From: CAYYDE01 sp964470525 | Lineage (GTDB): Bacteria; Patescibacteriota; Gracilibacteria; BD1-5; UBA6164 | Assembly: GCA_964470525.1 (NCBI GenBank) | Contig: CAYYDE010000001.1 | Coordinates: 62,001 to 126,000 of the forward strand | Length of the DNA: 64,000 nucleotides | Direction: 5' to 3' | Part shown: piece after piece, positions 53,801 to 64,000 of the stretch | Numbering within the stretch: the stretch's first letter is position 1 | Layout of the letters: each line of letters opens with the position of its first letter | The notes under the pieces: generated by a model | Databases searched by the model: none | The model's input: only the letters and a program-made list of their open reading frames with translations | What the model was told of the DNA's origin: nothing | Program-made: the position numbers and the translations under genes

Positions 53801-55660
53801 ATCCCAATCATGATTTTCTCCAGATCAAATAAAGCTTGAAATACTTGTTACATCTTCATAATATTTTTCTTTATATGCGTAATTTGATTCAACATTTTTT
53901 ATTTCAAAACCAGTAAATTCAATTCCATTTTCACCTTCTTGATAGGAAATATATGCATTTATATCTAAACTTTGGTCTGAAAATTCTACATGAATTATTT
54001 TCTCATCAATAAAATAAATACGTCAAAAATTCCAATCACTTCTCAATCCATGATCATTGTAATAATTTCTTTTAAATTCATTTTTATGTTTCAATGAAGA
54101 AATAGTATCAAAATCTTGAATAACTTTCTTTTTAATATGCTGTTTTTTAGCATATTCTAAATGTTCTTGTTTGACATTACATACAAATTTTTCTTCTTCT
54201 TGAGAATAATAAATTTCTTCATACGCACAATTTGATGGTAAATAATTTTGATATTCTCAATAAATACTTGCAACATGAGCATTTTGAAAATAATAATTAT
54301 ATCCATTTATCGTATATTTTTTATTTACTGGAAGAGAAATAACGAATTCGTTTCTAAAAAAAGTATAAGGGATTTTTTTCTTAAAAAGTTTTCCTGTTTC
54401 TACTTGAAGAGACAGAGTATTTCAATTTTTTTCTAAAAGAAATGATTGAATACTTTGTTGAATTGTGTCAATCAATTCATCATTTCCAAGCACTTCTTGA
54501 ATCACTTTTATTGAAATATTTGAATCAAAAGATGGCTGAACTTTTATAGAACTCGTATTTGATGAAATTCAAAAAATATCATCAAAAAATGGAAGTTTTT
54601 CAATATCAATTACAATGTTTTCTTCTGTAATATCTGAAATATTTTGTTCTACCACTGAAGTTATTTTTCATTTCCCAACATATTTATCAGCAATAAAAAA
54701 TCCAGTAGAAATTCATAAAAATAGTGCTATTAAAAACGAACATCCAGCAAATGCATATATTCCTCCATGAAGCGTTTTTTTATTTATTCCATACCAAAAA
54801 CTTCCAACCATAAAAACAGCAGATGAAATACTTCCAAAAATAATTCCCCAAATAAAATACGATGGAAATAATGCAAAAAATTCCATATTTGCAACACTAA
54901 ATCCTGAAAAATAAAATGCTCCTACAACAATCAATACCAAGAGTACAAAAGCAAAACATGCACTTAAGATTCCAAAAAATCAAAAACGAATAATCGGAAA
55001 AATATTTTCACGAATAAATTGTATGATAGATCCAAGCATTTTAAAACTTTTTACAAAAATAAATTTTATCAAAAATACAATACTTTTATGAGTATTATAC
55101 ACAAAATCTTTTACCAAATGATAGAGTTGTTTTTGAAAATATCAAAACAAAGATGTTGTACTATAATCAAGTCATTTTACTGGAAAAATCATTCACAATA
55201 AAAAATAAACCCAAATACTCAAACCAAAAACAAATACAAATATCAAAAATAAAATTCTCACAAGCCACACCGGAACACCAAATTTTTGAGCTAAAAGCTG
55301 AGAGATTCAAAGAAAAATAGCTCAGTCATTTTCTCTTTCCCAATTTTTCTCAATCAATTTATGATAGAAAATATCTTCTGATTGTGATTTTTTATTTCAA
55401 GCAGATGTTTTTTTGGTATCAACAAAATCAGAAAATATTACTTCTGGTTCTCCAACTTCCTTTAAAATTCTTGTAATTTTGAGTTGATCAAAATCTTTTT
55501 CCAAAGCTAATTTTTCAAAAACCATTTCTTCAATATCGTTATAGAGTTCTATATCAATGCCATTTTCATCTGTAAATGATTTTATTTTTTCTAAATATTG
55601 AAGTACTAATTTTTTTTCTTTTTCTCAAATATTGAGTTTATAGGTTTTAAATTTATCCAT
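53798..55660 (-). CDS. HAAS/PspC-domain membrane protein
   Basis: The 620-residue protein starts with a HAAS/DUF1700-like helical domain (LNIGEKEKKLVLQYLEKIKSF and RILKEVGEPEVIFSDF). A PspC domain follows (NDGAIFLGISQLLAQKFGVP and VWLVRILFLIFVFVF), then further membrane helices to about residue 320. The C-terminal half is beta-rich and external (FDSNISIKVIQEVLGNDELI). It is preceded 21 bases upstream by a PadR regulator, the usual partner of HAAS-domain proteins. An envelope-stress or transport-regulatory role is likely. Confidence 0.85.
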
Positions 55661-55681
55661 ATATGTGTAGTAAATTGTAAA

Positions 55682-56002
55682 TTATTTATTTAATATTTTT
55701 TTAATTGCATTTTTTATATCAAGCCAATTTTTTTCCATTATGATGAGTAAATCATTTCATTCTGGAGTTAAAGTATAATACTTTCTTGGATGTCCAGAAT
55801 CTGATTCTACCCAATAATAATTGATCAAATTTTCTGTTTTTAAGCGAGAAAGAAGTGGATAAATAGTTCATTCTGCAACTATCAGATCTCAAGATTTTAG
55901 TTTTTGAATAATCTCTCCTCAATAAATATCTCATTGTGAAATAATACCAAGAATAATGTATTCTAAAATCCCCTTCCTCATTTGTGTTGAGATTTTTTCC
56001 AT
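55682..56002 (-). CDS. PadR-family transcriptional regulator
   Basis: The 106-residue protein has the PadR winged helix: MRKGILEYIILGIISQGDIY, GGEIIQKLK, AEGTIYPLLSRLKTENLINY, then HPRKYYTLTPEGNDLL. Two diagnostic glycines are TGA. It forms an operon with the HAAS/PspC gene and probably represses it. Members of this short class have a single C-terminal dimerisation helix, as here. Confidence 0.94.
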
Positions 56003-56080
56003 AAAATTAAATTACTATGTAATACAAGGTAATATTATTTTTAAATTTCCTTTTGTCAAATATTTTTTTTAAAACAAAAA

Positions 56081-56099
56081 AAGACACCTAAAGTGTCTT
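56081..56099 (-). terminator. Intrinsic terminator of the SdpI-like gene
   Basis: AAGACAC / GTGTCTT with a five-base loop that contains the TAG stop. On the minus strand a T run follows (plus-strand A run 56076-56082). Confidence 0.8.
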
Positions 56100-56732
56100 A
56101 TCTGATTTTTTCTTATACAAAAGATATGAATATATTCATGGAATGAAAATAGTAGATATTAAAACTCATACAAAAAGTATCACTGGATTCCACATAAAAA
56201 ATGTATTGAGGAGAAAAATTCCTCATCAAACGACAAAAATTTTTCCAGAAAGTCTATGTGTTTTATTCCAATTCTCTTCATCATTCAAAGTCCAAGGAAG
56301 CTTTATTCAAACAAAATAATTTTGCCTAATTTTCCCCATAAAATTTCCTAAAATCACAAATAAAAATCCCAATCATATCATCATAAACGTTAAAATACTT
56401 TTTTCTGGATGTAAACTCATATATAAAATGACCACGTACATATAAGCGAAAAACAATAAAATTCCTATTTGCAAGATTTCCCAAGCCGTTCAAAATTTTT
56501 TATAATTTTCTTTTTTTGGATCAATTCGTGATAAAACAGGAAATAATAGAGCTAAAAATGCAGATAAAATAGGAAATAATAAAATAAGTATCAATTTATG
56601 TCCCATCTGATCTGGCAAACCATCAATTCCCCAATGAATTGGAACTTGTTCAGGAAGAATATTATAAAAATACATTCAAATCCCACTCATTCATACAATA
56701 ATGAGAATTTTATAAAAATCTAAGTGTTTCAT
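56088..56732 (-). CDS. SdpI/DUF1648-family membrane protein
   Basis: The 214-residue protein has six membrane helices. The DUF1648 part is LPEQVPIHWGIDGLPDQMG. The SdpI part is NFMGKIRQNYFVGIKLPWTL, then NDEENWNKTHRLSGKIFV. In Bacillus subtilis SdpI protects against the toxin SdpC and sequesters the repressor SdpR. Here an ArsR-type regulator is encoded 24 bases upstream, which copies the sdpRI arrangement. No SdpC-like toxin is seen in the window. It could be a membrane stress sensor or an immunity protein. Confidence 0.9.
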
Positions 56733-56756
56733 ATTTTTTTAAGATAAAAAATAAAA

Positions 56757-57017
56757 TTATTCTTTTTTAATAAAATCAAACAACTCTTTTACAAACTCTT
56801 CAAATACACTCACATTTAATGAATAAAATACAAATTGTCATTTTTTTTCATCTATGACCAATTCTGCTCTTTTCAGAATATCTAAATGATGTGAAAGAGA
56901 TGCTTGCGTAATTTCAAAATATTGCAAGATCTGATTCACTGACATATCCTTTTGTTTGAGCAATTCAAGAATCTTCCTCCTATTTGGATCTCCAAGAGCT
57001 TTGTAAATAGAATCCAT
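56757..57017 (-). CDS. ArsR/SdpR-type repressor
   Basis: The 86-residue protein is an ArsR-fold winged helix: YKALGDPNRRKILELLKQKD, VNQILQYFEITQASLSHHLD and ILKRAELVIDEKKGQFVFYS. I chose the start MDSIYKALGDP rather than an upstream ATG, because family members begin here. It has no metal-binding Cys pair, which fits the SdpR branch. It is the likely autorepressor of the sdpRI-like operon. Confidence 0.93.
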
Positions 57018-57140
57018 ATTATATAGATATATAGATAAACATCTATATGTTAAAAATATTTCTAAAAAAGTCAAAATATTTTTTTATTTTTCATTTTTTG
57101 ATATAATGAAAAAAGAATTTTATTTTCTAAAATAGAAGAT

Positions 57141-57698
57141 ATGCAAAGATGTACTTGGCTTAATCTCAAAAATTCTCTTTATGTAGAATATCACGACAAC
57201 GAATGGTGAGAAGCCGTATATGATGAAAATAAACTTTTTGAAATGCTTATACTTGAATGAGCACAAGCAGGACTTTCTTGGGAAACTGTTCTCAATAAAC
57301 GAGAAAATTATAGACAAGCTTTTGATAATTTTGATCCAGAAAAAGTTTCAAAATATGACGAGAAAAAATCTCAAGAACTGCTACAAAATGCTTGAATTAT
57401 TCGAAACAGACTCAAAATTTCTTCTACTATAAAAAATGCAACAGTATTTCTTGAAATCCAAAAAGAGTTTTGAAGTTTTTCAAAATATATTTGGTGATTT
57501 GTAGACAATACTCCCATCATCAACACATTTGAAACTTTGAAAGAGTACCCGAATAAAACTGAGATTTCAGATAAAATTTCAAAAGATCTCAAAAAAAGAT
57601 GAATGAATTTTGTAGGAACTACGATTATCTATAGTTTTATGCAAGCTATTTGAATGAGCAATGATCATCAAAAATGATGTTTTAAATGTAAAAGATAA
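57141..57698 (+). CDS. tag: DNA-3-methyladenine glycosylase I
   Basis: The 185-residue protein matches Tag: RCTWLNLKNSLYVEYHDNEW (N-terminal zinc Cys, DNEWG), LFEMLILEGAQAGLSWETVL, NKRENYRQAF, FGSFSKYIWGFV and LKKRGMNFVGTTIIYSFMQA. The C-terminal zinc ligands lie in NDHQKGCFKCKR. It removes 3-methyladenine from DNA by base excision. The gene is divergent from the ArsR gene. Confidence 0.95.
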
Positions 57699-57725
57699 AA
57701 AAGACAAGAAAATCTTGTCTTTTTT
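57697..57725. terminator. Bidirectional terminator between tag and the PBP2 gene
   Basis: AAAAAAGACAAG / CTTGTCTTTTTT with a five-base loop overlaps both convergent stops. Confidence 0.9.
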
Positions 57726-60027
57726 ATCTTTTTGGAATTCAATAATAATTGAATAAATATTGTGCAATTTTTGAAAATGTAACTGCAGCCGTTGCAGAAC
57801 CTCAATCTCATGCAATTCTTGGTCTATCTACTTTTACCACCATTACAAATCTTGGATCTTCAGCTGGAGCATATCATCCAAATGAACCAATCTTTGTACC
57901 AATTCCATTTATATCTTCATATCTTCATCTATATGCAATTTGTGATGTTCAAGTTTTTCCAGCAACTCTATATCATGGAACTCATCCGTTTTTCGCAAAT
58001 CATTTTTCTACTCCACTTACCAGCATATCAGTCACTATTTTCGCTGTTGTTTCTTTAATAACTCTATGTTTTTCTTCTTTTTTAAACACATCTTTTCTCC
58101 CATCAGCAAACTCAATTTCTTTCACTATTTGAGGTTTTACATAGACTCCTCCATTTGCCAAAACACTATATGCAGCTGCCATTTGTAGCATAGTTGTACT
58201 GATTCATTGACCAAATGACGTTGTAAATAATTGTGCTTGTGACCATCTTTCAAAACTATCAAGTCTTCCACTCACTTCTCCATCAAGATTGATTTCTGTC
58301 TTTTTTCAAAAACCAAAACTATCTAAATATTTATGAAACAAAGAAGTCCCAATTCTTTGAGCAATACGGATCATTCCAACGTTACAAGAAAAATCAAGCG
58401 CATGTTGAAAATTATGATATCATGTACAAACACTTGATGCATTACGGATCGTAAAACGATCAATTTTTACAGATCATTCATCTCTATAATAATCAAATGG
58501 AGTTATTTCTCATGTATCAATTCATATAGCTGCTGTAACAGCTTTCATTACAGATCCTGGCTCATAGAGATCTTGAATAATTTCATTTCTATATACACCT
58601 GCTCCTTGTCTATTTGCAAATAAATATTTTTCTAATGACCGATCATCGAGTTCTTCTCTTTCTATTTCTCTTAAAAAGATTCTTTTTCCATCATAAATAT
58701 ATTCCTTTCCTTCCCTATTGTCAACTGCCAATACACGTGCTCATAAAAGATTTACACTTGGAAGTGGATATTTTTCTGGAGTTACTTTAATGAGTTCATA
58801 TGCGTCTCCTGGAGAATTTAAATCTACTCTTGGATGCGAAGCCATTGCAATAATTGCTCCTGTTTTTGGATTCATTACAACCACAGAAACTCTATTTGCT
58901 TGATAGGTAAAAATATCTACATCAATAATATCTTCTATTGCTTTTTGGACATTTCTATCAATTGTCAAAGTAATATTTGCTCCTTTGAGATTTGCACTAT
59001 CTGTTTCAAAAGCAAGAGCATCTATAGTTCTTCACATAGTATCTTTTTTGGCAAGATTTTGAGCTTGTTTTCCTTTCAAAATATTATTAAAATATCCTTC
59101 TATTCCATAATTTCATTCTCATTCACTATTTACAAAACCAATTACCTGAGAAGCAAGAGATTTTTCAGGATAATATCTATGTGGATTTGGAGTCAAAATA
59201 ATAAATCATCCCATCATATCAGCTCTGGTCAAATATCCACGAGAAAGAGCTTGTCTTTCTTCATCGATTTTTTGTTTTATATATTCAGAAGTAGAAATAG
59301 CAAGTTTATTCAAAATAGGAGAATATCTTAATTCTCTTTGACGAATAAAATGTTTTGTTTGTTCAAAATCTCAAGCTGTAACACTTACTAATTTTTCGGC
59401 TACAAAATCTCTATCAGAAATTTCTTCAGGATTTACATACAAAAATGTTCCATTCACATACACTCATGCTAAATTCATTTTATCAATATCAAACGCTTGT
59501 TCTGCCGTTAAATTGTCTCTTAAAAGCACACTGGTAACTTTGTCTCTATAAATTCTATTATTCACTCTTCCACGTATTTTTTCTTTGAGATAATTTTCAT
59601 TCATACGAAAATCTGTAATCTCTAAAATTCATAAAAATTTTGTTAAAGATTTTCTACAATCTAAACTTCCCTTTAAATAACAAAGTTCCATGTAAACAAC
59701 ATCAGTGAGAAAATCTTCTAATTTTTGTTTATTTCCCTCTATTTTTGGATCAATAGCTAAATCATTTAAATCCACTCAAACAGCAAGAACATTTCCTTTC
59801 TCATTTGAAGAAAAAATAGTTCCTCTACTGGTTTGTATTTTACTTTGAGAGGTTTGTTGTTTATCTGCAAGTGCTTTATAATATTGATGATGAAAAACTG
59901 TAAAGGTAAATAATTCTTTTACAATCATCAAAAAAACGAACCCAAAAAAGAAAGCTACGTAATATTCTCTTGGATATTTTGCACATTTTTTTGCAAGTTT
60001 TTCACACCATATTTGTATACGATTCAT
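57724..60027 (-). CDS. Class B penicillin-binding protein (FtsI/PBP2-type transpeptidase)
   Basis: The 767-residue protein has one N-terminal membrane helix (YYVAFFFGFVFLMIVKELF) and the dimerisation-domain motif SRGTIFSSNEKGNVLAV. The transpeptidase domain has the active site EPGSVMKAVTAAI (SxxK) and KTG in GYRVAGKTGTSQIAYRG. The invariant Gly of KTG is encoded by TGA. It cross-links peptidoglycan during elongation or division. The gene follows murL by 12 bases on the same strand, so precursor supply and cross-linking are linked here. Confidence 0.95.
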
Positions 60028-60039
60028 ACTTATTACTCG

Positions 60040-61404
60040 TTATAAAATAGAAGAAATTTGTGATTTTATAGTGTTTGGTATCATATTTTCATCAAAATGA
60101 AATGAAAATATTTTTTCTCTGAGTCTTTCATAATCTTGAGATGTCATATGAAGATCCACATGTTCAACAAACATTTGTAATATATCAGGCATTTCTCAAT
60201 CCCATTTTTCATGTGCCATTTTCATTGCAAGAATTACCTCTTCATTTGTTCCAACACACTCAAACGGTTTTACTCCAGAAATTCACAAAAGTTCTTGAAA
60301 TAATTGTGTTTGATTTTGATCATTATATAATTCCTTTCAAAAAATTTCAAGAGTTTCTTGTTTTGATAAAAAAGGACGTAAAATAGCATAAACAAAAGCA
60401 CATTTTGGACAATTCAAACACCAATATCACGTATGTTTTTTATTATAATTCTCTTTAAAAATTTTAAAATTAGTATTACAACTTGAAAATTTCATAAAAT
60501 ATTTTTTTCCATATTTTGAAAAAAGTTCAGCAATTTTGAGTTCATAAAATGGACGAAGCAAAGAAAAATATTTTACTTCAGAAGAAATATATTTTTCTAC
60601 ATATTCTCAAAAATCTTTCTCAAATTCAAAACTTTTTGAATATTGATGATTTACCTGAATGTCTTTCCAAACAACATTTCAAAAATTTGCAGAACGTTCA
60701 TTTGATAAAACAATATATTTATATCCATAGAGATATGCTGCTACTTCAAGCACAAAAGCAATCATTCATGTAATTGCAACATGTCAATTATAATATCCTC
60801 CATCTCTCAAATGAGAATAATTCTGAAAAAATCTTTTTAAAAAAAGTCTTTTATTTCCAGAAATTTCTTGCGTGTTTTTATATAAAATATTATCATCAAC
60901 TCAAAAAGTTACCAAATCACATTTTGCTTGCATCTGTTTCAATAATTCCAATGAAACTATAGAATCTTTTCCTCATCAAATCGGTACTAAATATGTTTCA
61001 TTTACAAAAAAATCTTTTTTAGGATATACTTTTTCTTGTGTACTTTCAAAGTCTAAAATATTTGTTGGATCAAAATTATTTCTATAAAAAAATTCTCCAA
61101 GCCCATTTATATAAAATTTTTTCCAAAATGTTTTTTGAAACTCATCCAAAAATCATGTTTGAACTTGTAATTTTTTTGTTGGAAAAAATTTGTAATAACT
61201 CATTCCCAAAGCAAGATGTAAATGAAATAAAAGTCAATGAAGTATTCAAATATCAAAATCTTTTCTCATTTCAAAGTCACTACTTGCAAAAGAAATTTGT
61301 TCTTCAAAAAATTCTTCGTGATCAAACGAATAGTAAAAAGACGCTTGAAGGTTTTTCTCATCAAACTCAAATCGCTCAAAATAAAATACCTCAAATGCTT
61401 TCAC
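60040..61404 (-). CDS. murL: UDP-MurNAc-L-Ala-L-Glu epimerase (MurL-like)
   Basis: The 454-residue protein begins at GTG (61404), because an in-frame TAA lies six codons upstream and no ATG is near. The PP-loop-like motif LVPIGGGKDSIVSLELL has two TGA glycines. It is followed by GYYNGHVAITGMIAFVLEVA, then YIVLSNERSANFGNVVWK and VNHQYSKSFEFE. C-terminal Cys pairs read CLNCPKC. These are the MurL signatures. MurL epimerises the terminal L-Glu of UDP-MurNAc-dipeptide to D-Glu and replaces glutamate racemase when MurD attaches L-Glu. No MurD is visible in the window. Confidence 0.85.
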
Positions 61405-61527
61405 TCAAATTTTTTAAAAACTAATGTATTTTTATCATATTGAAAAATGTTTTTTTTTCAAATAAAGATTTGAAAAAAAAACAAATAGTACTAAAATAGA
61501 TTTTAAATATTTTTTATATGTATTTTT

Positions 61528-62136
61528 ATGCAAAAATCAAACCTTGGAACCTCTATTGTAGAAGCTATTGTACTTACACTCATTATTAGTTTATGACTTT
61601 TTGGAATGTATAATATTTTTGATAGTTCTCAAAAACTCTCAAATACAACACAAAACCGTATTCAAGCAATTGCAATTGCAAGAGAATGAATAGAAGTTCT
61701 GATAAATATTCGTGATACAAACTGGAAAAACTATTCAGCAAATAATTCAAATTGTTGGAATACTCTTAATTATAATGTTGCTTGTGTACTTGGAGCAAAT
61801 AACAATCATATCATATCTACTGGAAGTTATATTCTCTACCAAGATGAACATTCAAGATGGAGTATGAGTGGAGGAACAACCGGAACTTTTACAGATGAAA
61901 CATACAGAAATACATTTTGAATGCAACTTGATGCAAATTGACTCTATACACAAAGCTGAGGAACAACTCTTTCTGGAACTATTTTTACAAGAGAAATACA
62001 AATTTCCTATCCAAATGACGCATGAAATCCTCCTCAAAAGATGACTGTAAAATCAATAGTACAATGGAGCGATAGTGCAAAAACATGACTTCAAAAAATA
62101 GAAATTGATACTATTTTAACAAATTGGAAAAAATAA
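61528..62136 (+). CDS. Type IV pilin-like (PilV-type) minor pilin
   Basis: The 202-residue protein starts with a prepilin-like segment, KSNLG|TSIVEAIVLTLIISLGLFGMYN, with Glu at +5 and a hydrophobic N-terminal helix. The globular part contains RDTNWKNYSANNSNCWNTLN, with a likely disulfide between two Cys. It should be a minor pilin or pseudopilin. Like the pilin-FecR protein at 19400 it would need a PilD peptidase and assembly ATPase, neither of which is in the window. The 123 bases before it hold only a palindrome near 61450-61480 and no gene. Confidence 0.85.
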
Positions 62137-62161
62137 AAAATCAAGAAATTCTTGATTTTTT
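62136..62161. terminator. Bidirectional terminator
   Basis: AAAAAATCAAG / CTTGATTTTTT with loop AAATT separates the pilin gene from the convergent partial gene. Confidence 0.9.
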
Positions 62162-62167
62162 ATTGTA

Positions 62168-64000
62168 TTATGCAGCTTTATTTCCATAAATATCTTCTTG
62201 ATTTGCTGCTTGAAAATTTTTTAAAATATCATTCACACGCATTGGTGTGATTTGAGTAGTTTCTTCTACCTTTTTTTGAGGTTTATCTGACATAAATCTA
62301 TCAAATGATTTTTGAATATACGCTTCATAGCTGTCTGAATCCACATAATCATAAATTCAAATTTTTCATTTTCTATCCTTATCTTCTGGTTGAAATAAAT
62401 CTCATATCATATCAATTCCAACTCTTTTGAGTGTTGATGCAATGATAGATTTTTTAAAAATAGGAGAATCCAAAGTTGCACTGGCTCCTTCACGGATTGC
62501 TGGTTCAAGTGCTTTATGATGAGCTTTATAAAGTTCAAATCTTTCCCCAGGAGTAATATCTTCTTCTTTCATATTTTTAATATTTTCAATTTGAGCAATT
62601 TCCGCATCAAATAATTGTTGTCCAGTTGGTTTATTAAATCTTCCTGATGAATTTACTCAAAAATATCATGGGTAATGTCCTCTTGCAATATCTGGATTGA
62701 TAGGATTTGCTTCATCTGCATATTTTCCAATAGAAATATCTTCATCCTTTAAAGCATATTCATCATCCGTCATAACTCAAGTATAAAAATCATAATATGC
62801 TCAAAATACTTCATTTCATGGTTTATTTTTTTCCAAATGTAAATATCAAGAACTGGTATTCAAATCTTTCACTATCTCATCTCCATATGTCATCCAAAAA
62901 TCATATACTTTTTCCACCACTGTCTTTTTTTGTCATGGTAATTGTGGTGAAAGTGCTGTTTGATATTTTGATGCTAAGCCTTGCCCTACATATGCAGGTT
63001 TTGTAGCAAGTAAATGAGAAACAGTATCTTGAAAAACTGTCAACGCAGATGGCTTTGAATTAAATATCATCATAGAATACGGACTTCCCCATGCTTCATT
63101 TATTACTTTTCATAAAAGATCTTCTGTAAAAGACTTTGAAAGTCCCGTTACACTAAGTACAAAAGGAAGAGCATTCATTTCTTTTGCAGTTCCTCCTTTT
63201 GACCAAACTTTCTTGAGTCATCAAATTCCATTTGCATATCATCATGCAACAAACTCTCCAAGTACATACTCCATTCTTCATTTTAATGTAATTTTATCTC
63301 AGGCTTTATTTTCTCAGTCTTGAATTTCTTCTGCTAACCCTGATTTCAATGCTGAACCATAGTCTTTATCAAATTTATGTCTTCTTTTTGGCTTATATAC
63401 ATCATCTTCTGGTTTTCTACTTGTTTGTTTTGCTAACAATGCTTCTACCAATCTTTCCTCTGTAAATGGTACTGGAGATGGTTTTCATCATTCTTTTGCT
63501 GCTACTTCTGCATCAAGACACTCTTGTTTCACTTTCATAAAAAGTGTATCTCATACTTTTCATCAAAGAGCTTGATACCAAGAATAATTTCCTCTTCTGT
63601 GCTCCATTTTATTGTAGAGATTTCCATATTTTGACACCATAGTCATTACTGAGGCTTCAAGCTCTGGATCTCATGGACGAGAGGATTGAAGATATTTCCA
63701 TATAGTATCAACCATTTGAGCTGAGTTCATAGCTTTGAGTTTTGACATAATTTCTTCCATCGTCTTTTTTTGCTCTCATTCCACCATATTTTCTAAATCT
63801 TTTCTCACTCATTCAGGAAGAAATTTTCCCATTGCAAGAGCAAACTGCGCGGATTTAAGTTTATTTCATTGTTCCAAATAATGCTCAATCGCAGAAGTAA
63901 CTTGTTTTCCAGCAGCAAGCATTTCTTTTATACTCATAGTAGAAAACCAAGACTTAAAAAATCATCTTTTGGTTTTCAACTCCTTTGCTTTCTTTACTTC
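62168..64000 (-). CDS. Large hypothetical protein, C-terminal part
   Basis: The frame is open from the window edge to TAA at 62168, so the visible part has 610 residues and the start is missing. It is a soluble, mostly helical protein without membrane segments. Stretches such as MEEIMSKLKAMNSAQMVDTI, GKVINEAWGSPYSMMIFNSK and KEEDITPGERFELYKAHHKA show normal composition with many TGA glycines. I recognise no family motif. The size and solubility suggest a structural or secreted effector-like protein, but nothing more can be said. Confidence 0.8.

Noticed and set aside
57749..58132. A 127-codon plus-strand open frame
   Set aside because: It is antisense to the PBP2 transpeptidase domain, and its product has no sensible composition. 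Reverse-strand frames stay open easily because TTA, CTA and TCA are unevenly used.
61448..61481. Palindrome between murL and the pilin gene as a terminator
   Set aside because: The arms are T9/A9 tracts with ATTTG cores, and no T run follows on either strand. The two genes are divergent, so no transcript ends there.
1..64000. Reading the many in-frame TGA codons as pseudogenes or as tryptophan (code 4)
   Set aside because: Nearly every gene would be broken. The TGA positions coincide with invariant glycines in unrelated families, while TGG is used for Trp at the expected places.

Overview
The window is AT-rich DNA from a bacterium that reads TGA as glycine (genetic code 25), as in Candidatus Absconditabacteria (SR1) and Gracilibacteria (BD1-5/GN02). 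The evidence is internal. TGA falls on invariant glycines of the ABC Walker A and signature motifs, the Der G1 box, the RsmG SAM motif, the GGGKDS motif of MurL and the KTG motif of a PBP2. Most genes here therefore look shredded under the standard code. I reconstructed them with TAA and TAG as the only stops. Two 100-base N runs are scaffold gaps, and both lie inside tandem repeats.

Layout. 1-303: end of an unknown gene. 342-13685 (minus): a two-component system, a secreted helical protein, a MacB-type ABC exporter with its adaptor, a lipoprotein peroxiredoxin, an RND pump with its own lipoprotein adaptor, and an AbrB-type regulator. 13949-21364 (plus): envelope genes, namely an LCP ligase, a bifunctional PBP1A, a Ser-rich lipoprotein and a pilin-FecR fusion. 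21397-24474 (minus): a large repeat-bearing surface lipoprotein. 24731-29244: rsmG, ahpC, a YtxH-like protein, mltG and der. 29494-33219 (minus): two large helical proteins with 21-bp heptad repeats.

33254-39352 is an accessory island bracketed by a perfect 52-bp direct repeat. On the minus strand it holds a 53-residue peptide with a Cys/Ser/Thr tail, a hairpin, a SagB-type FMN dehydrogenase, a YcaO cyclodehydratase, a GNAT acetyltransferase and a small protein. Inside a nested 39-bp repeat pair follow a standard-code gene and two tandem SAM methyltransferases. I read this as a thiazole/oxazole-modified peptide (TOMM/LAP-type RiPP) pathway in a UGA-glycine bacterium. The gene at 34697-35176 has its own promoter, Shine-Dalgarno, TGA stop and terminator, so it looks acquired from a standard-code organism.

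39366-43743: a TPR membrane protein with an unusual operator-like promoter, a triple OB-fold protein, a VirB2-like pilin, a serpin-like gene without any TGA codon inserted between duplicated pilin 3' ends, and an ECF sigma factor with a membrane partner. 43758-53701: aspS behind a structured, terminator-bearing leader (T-box candidate), an AI-2E-family permease, an SLH/PKD protein, a SpoU methylase, an HxlR regulator, trmB, an M48 protease, cysS, a small ferredoxin and tRNA-Phe. 53798-64000: PadR with a PspC-type membrane protein, an SdpR/SdpI-like pair, tag, a PBP2, murL, a pilin-like protein, and the C-terminal part of a large unknown protein cut by the window edge.
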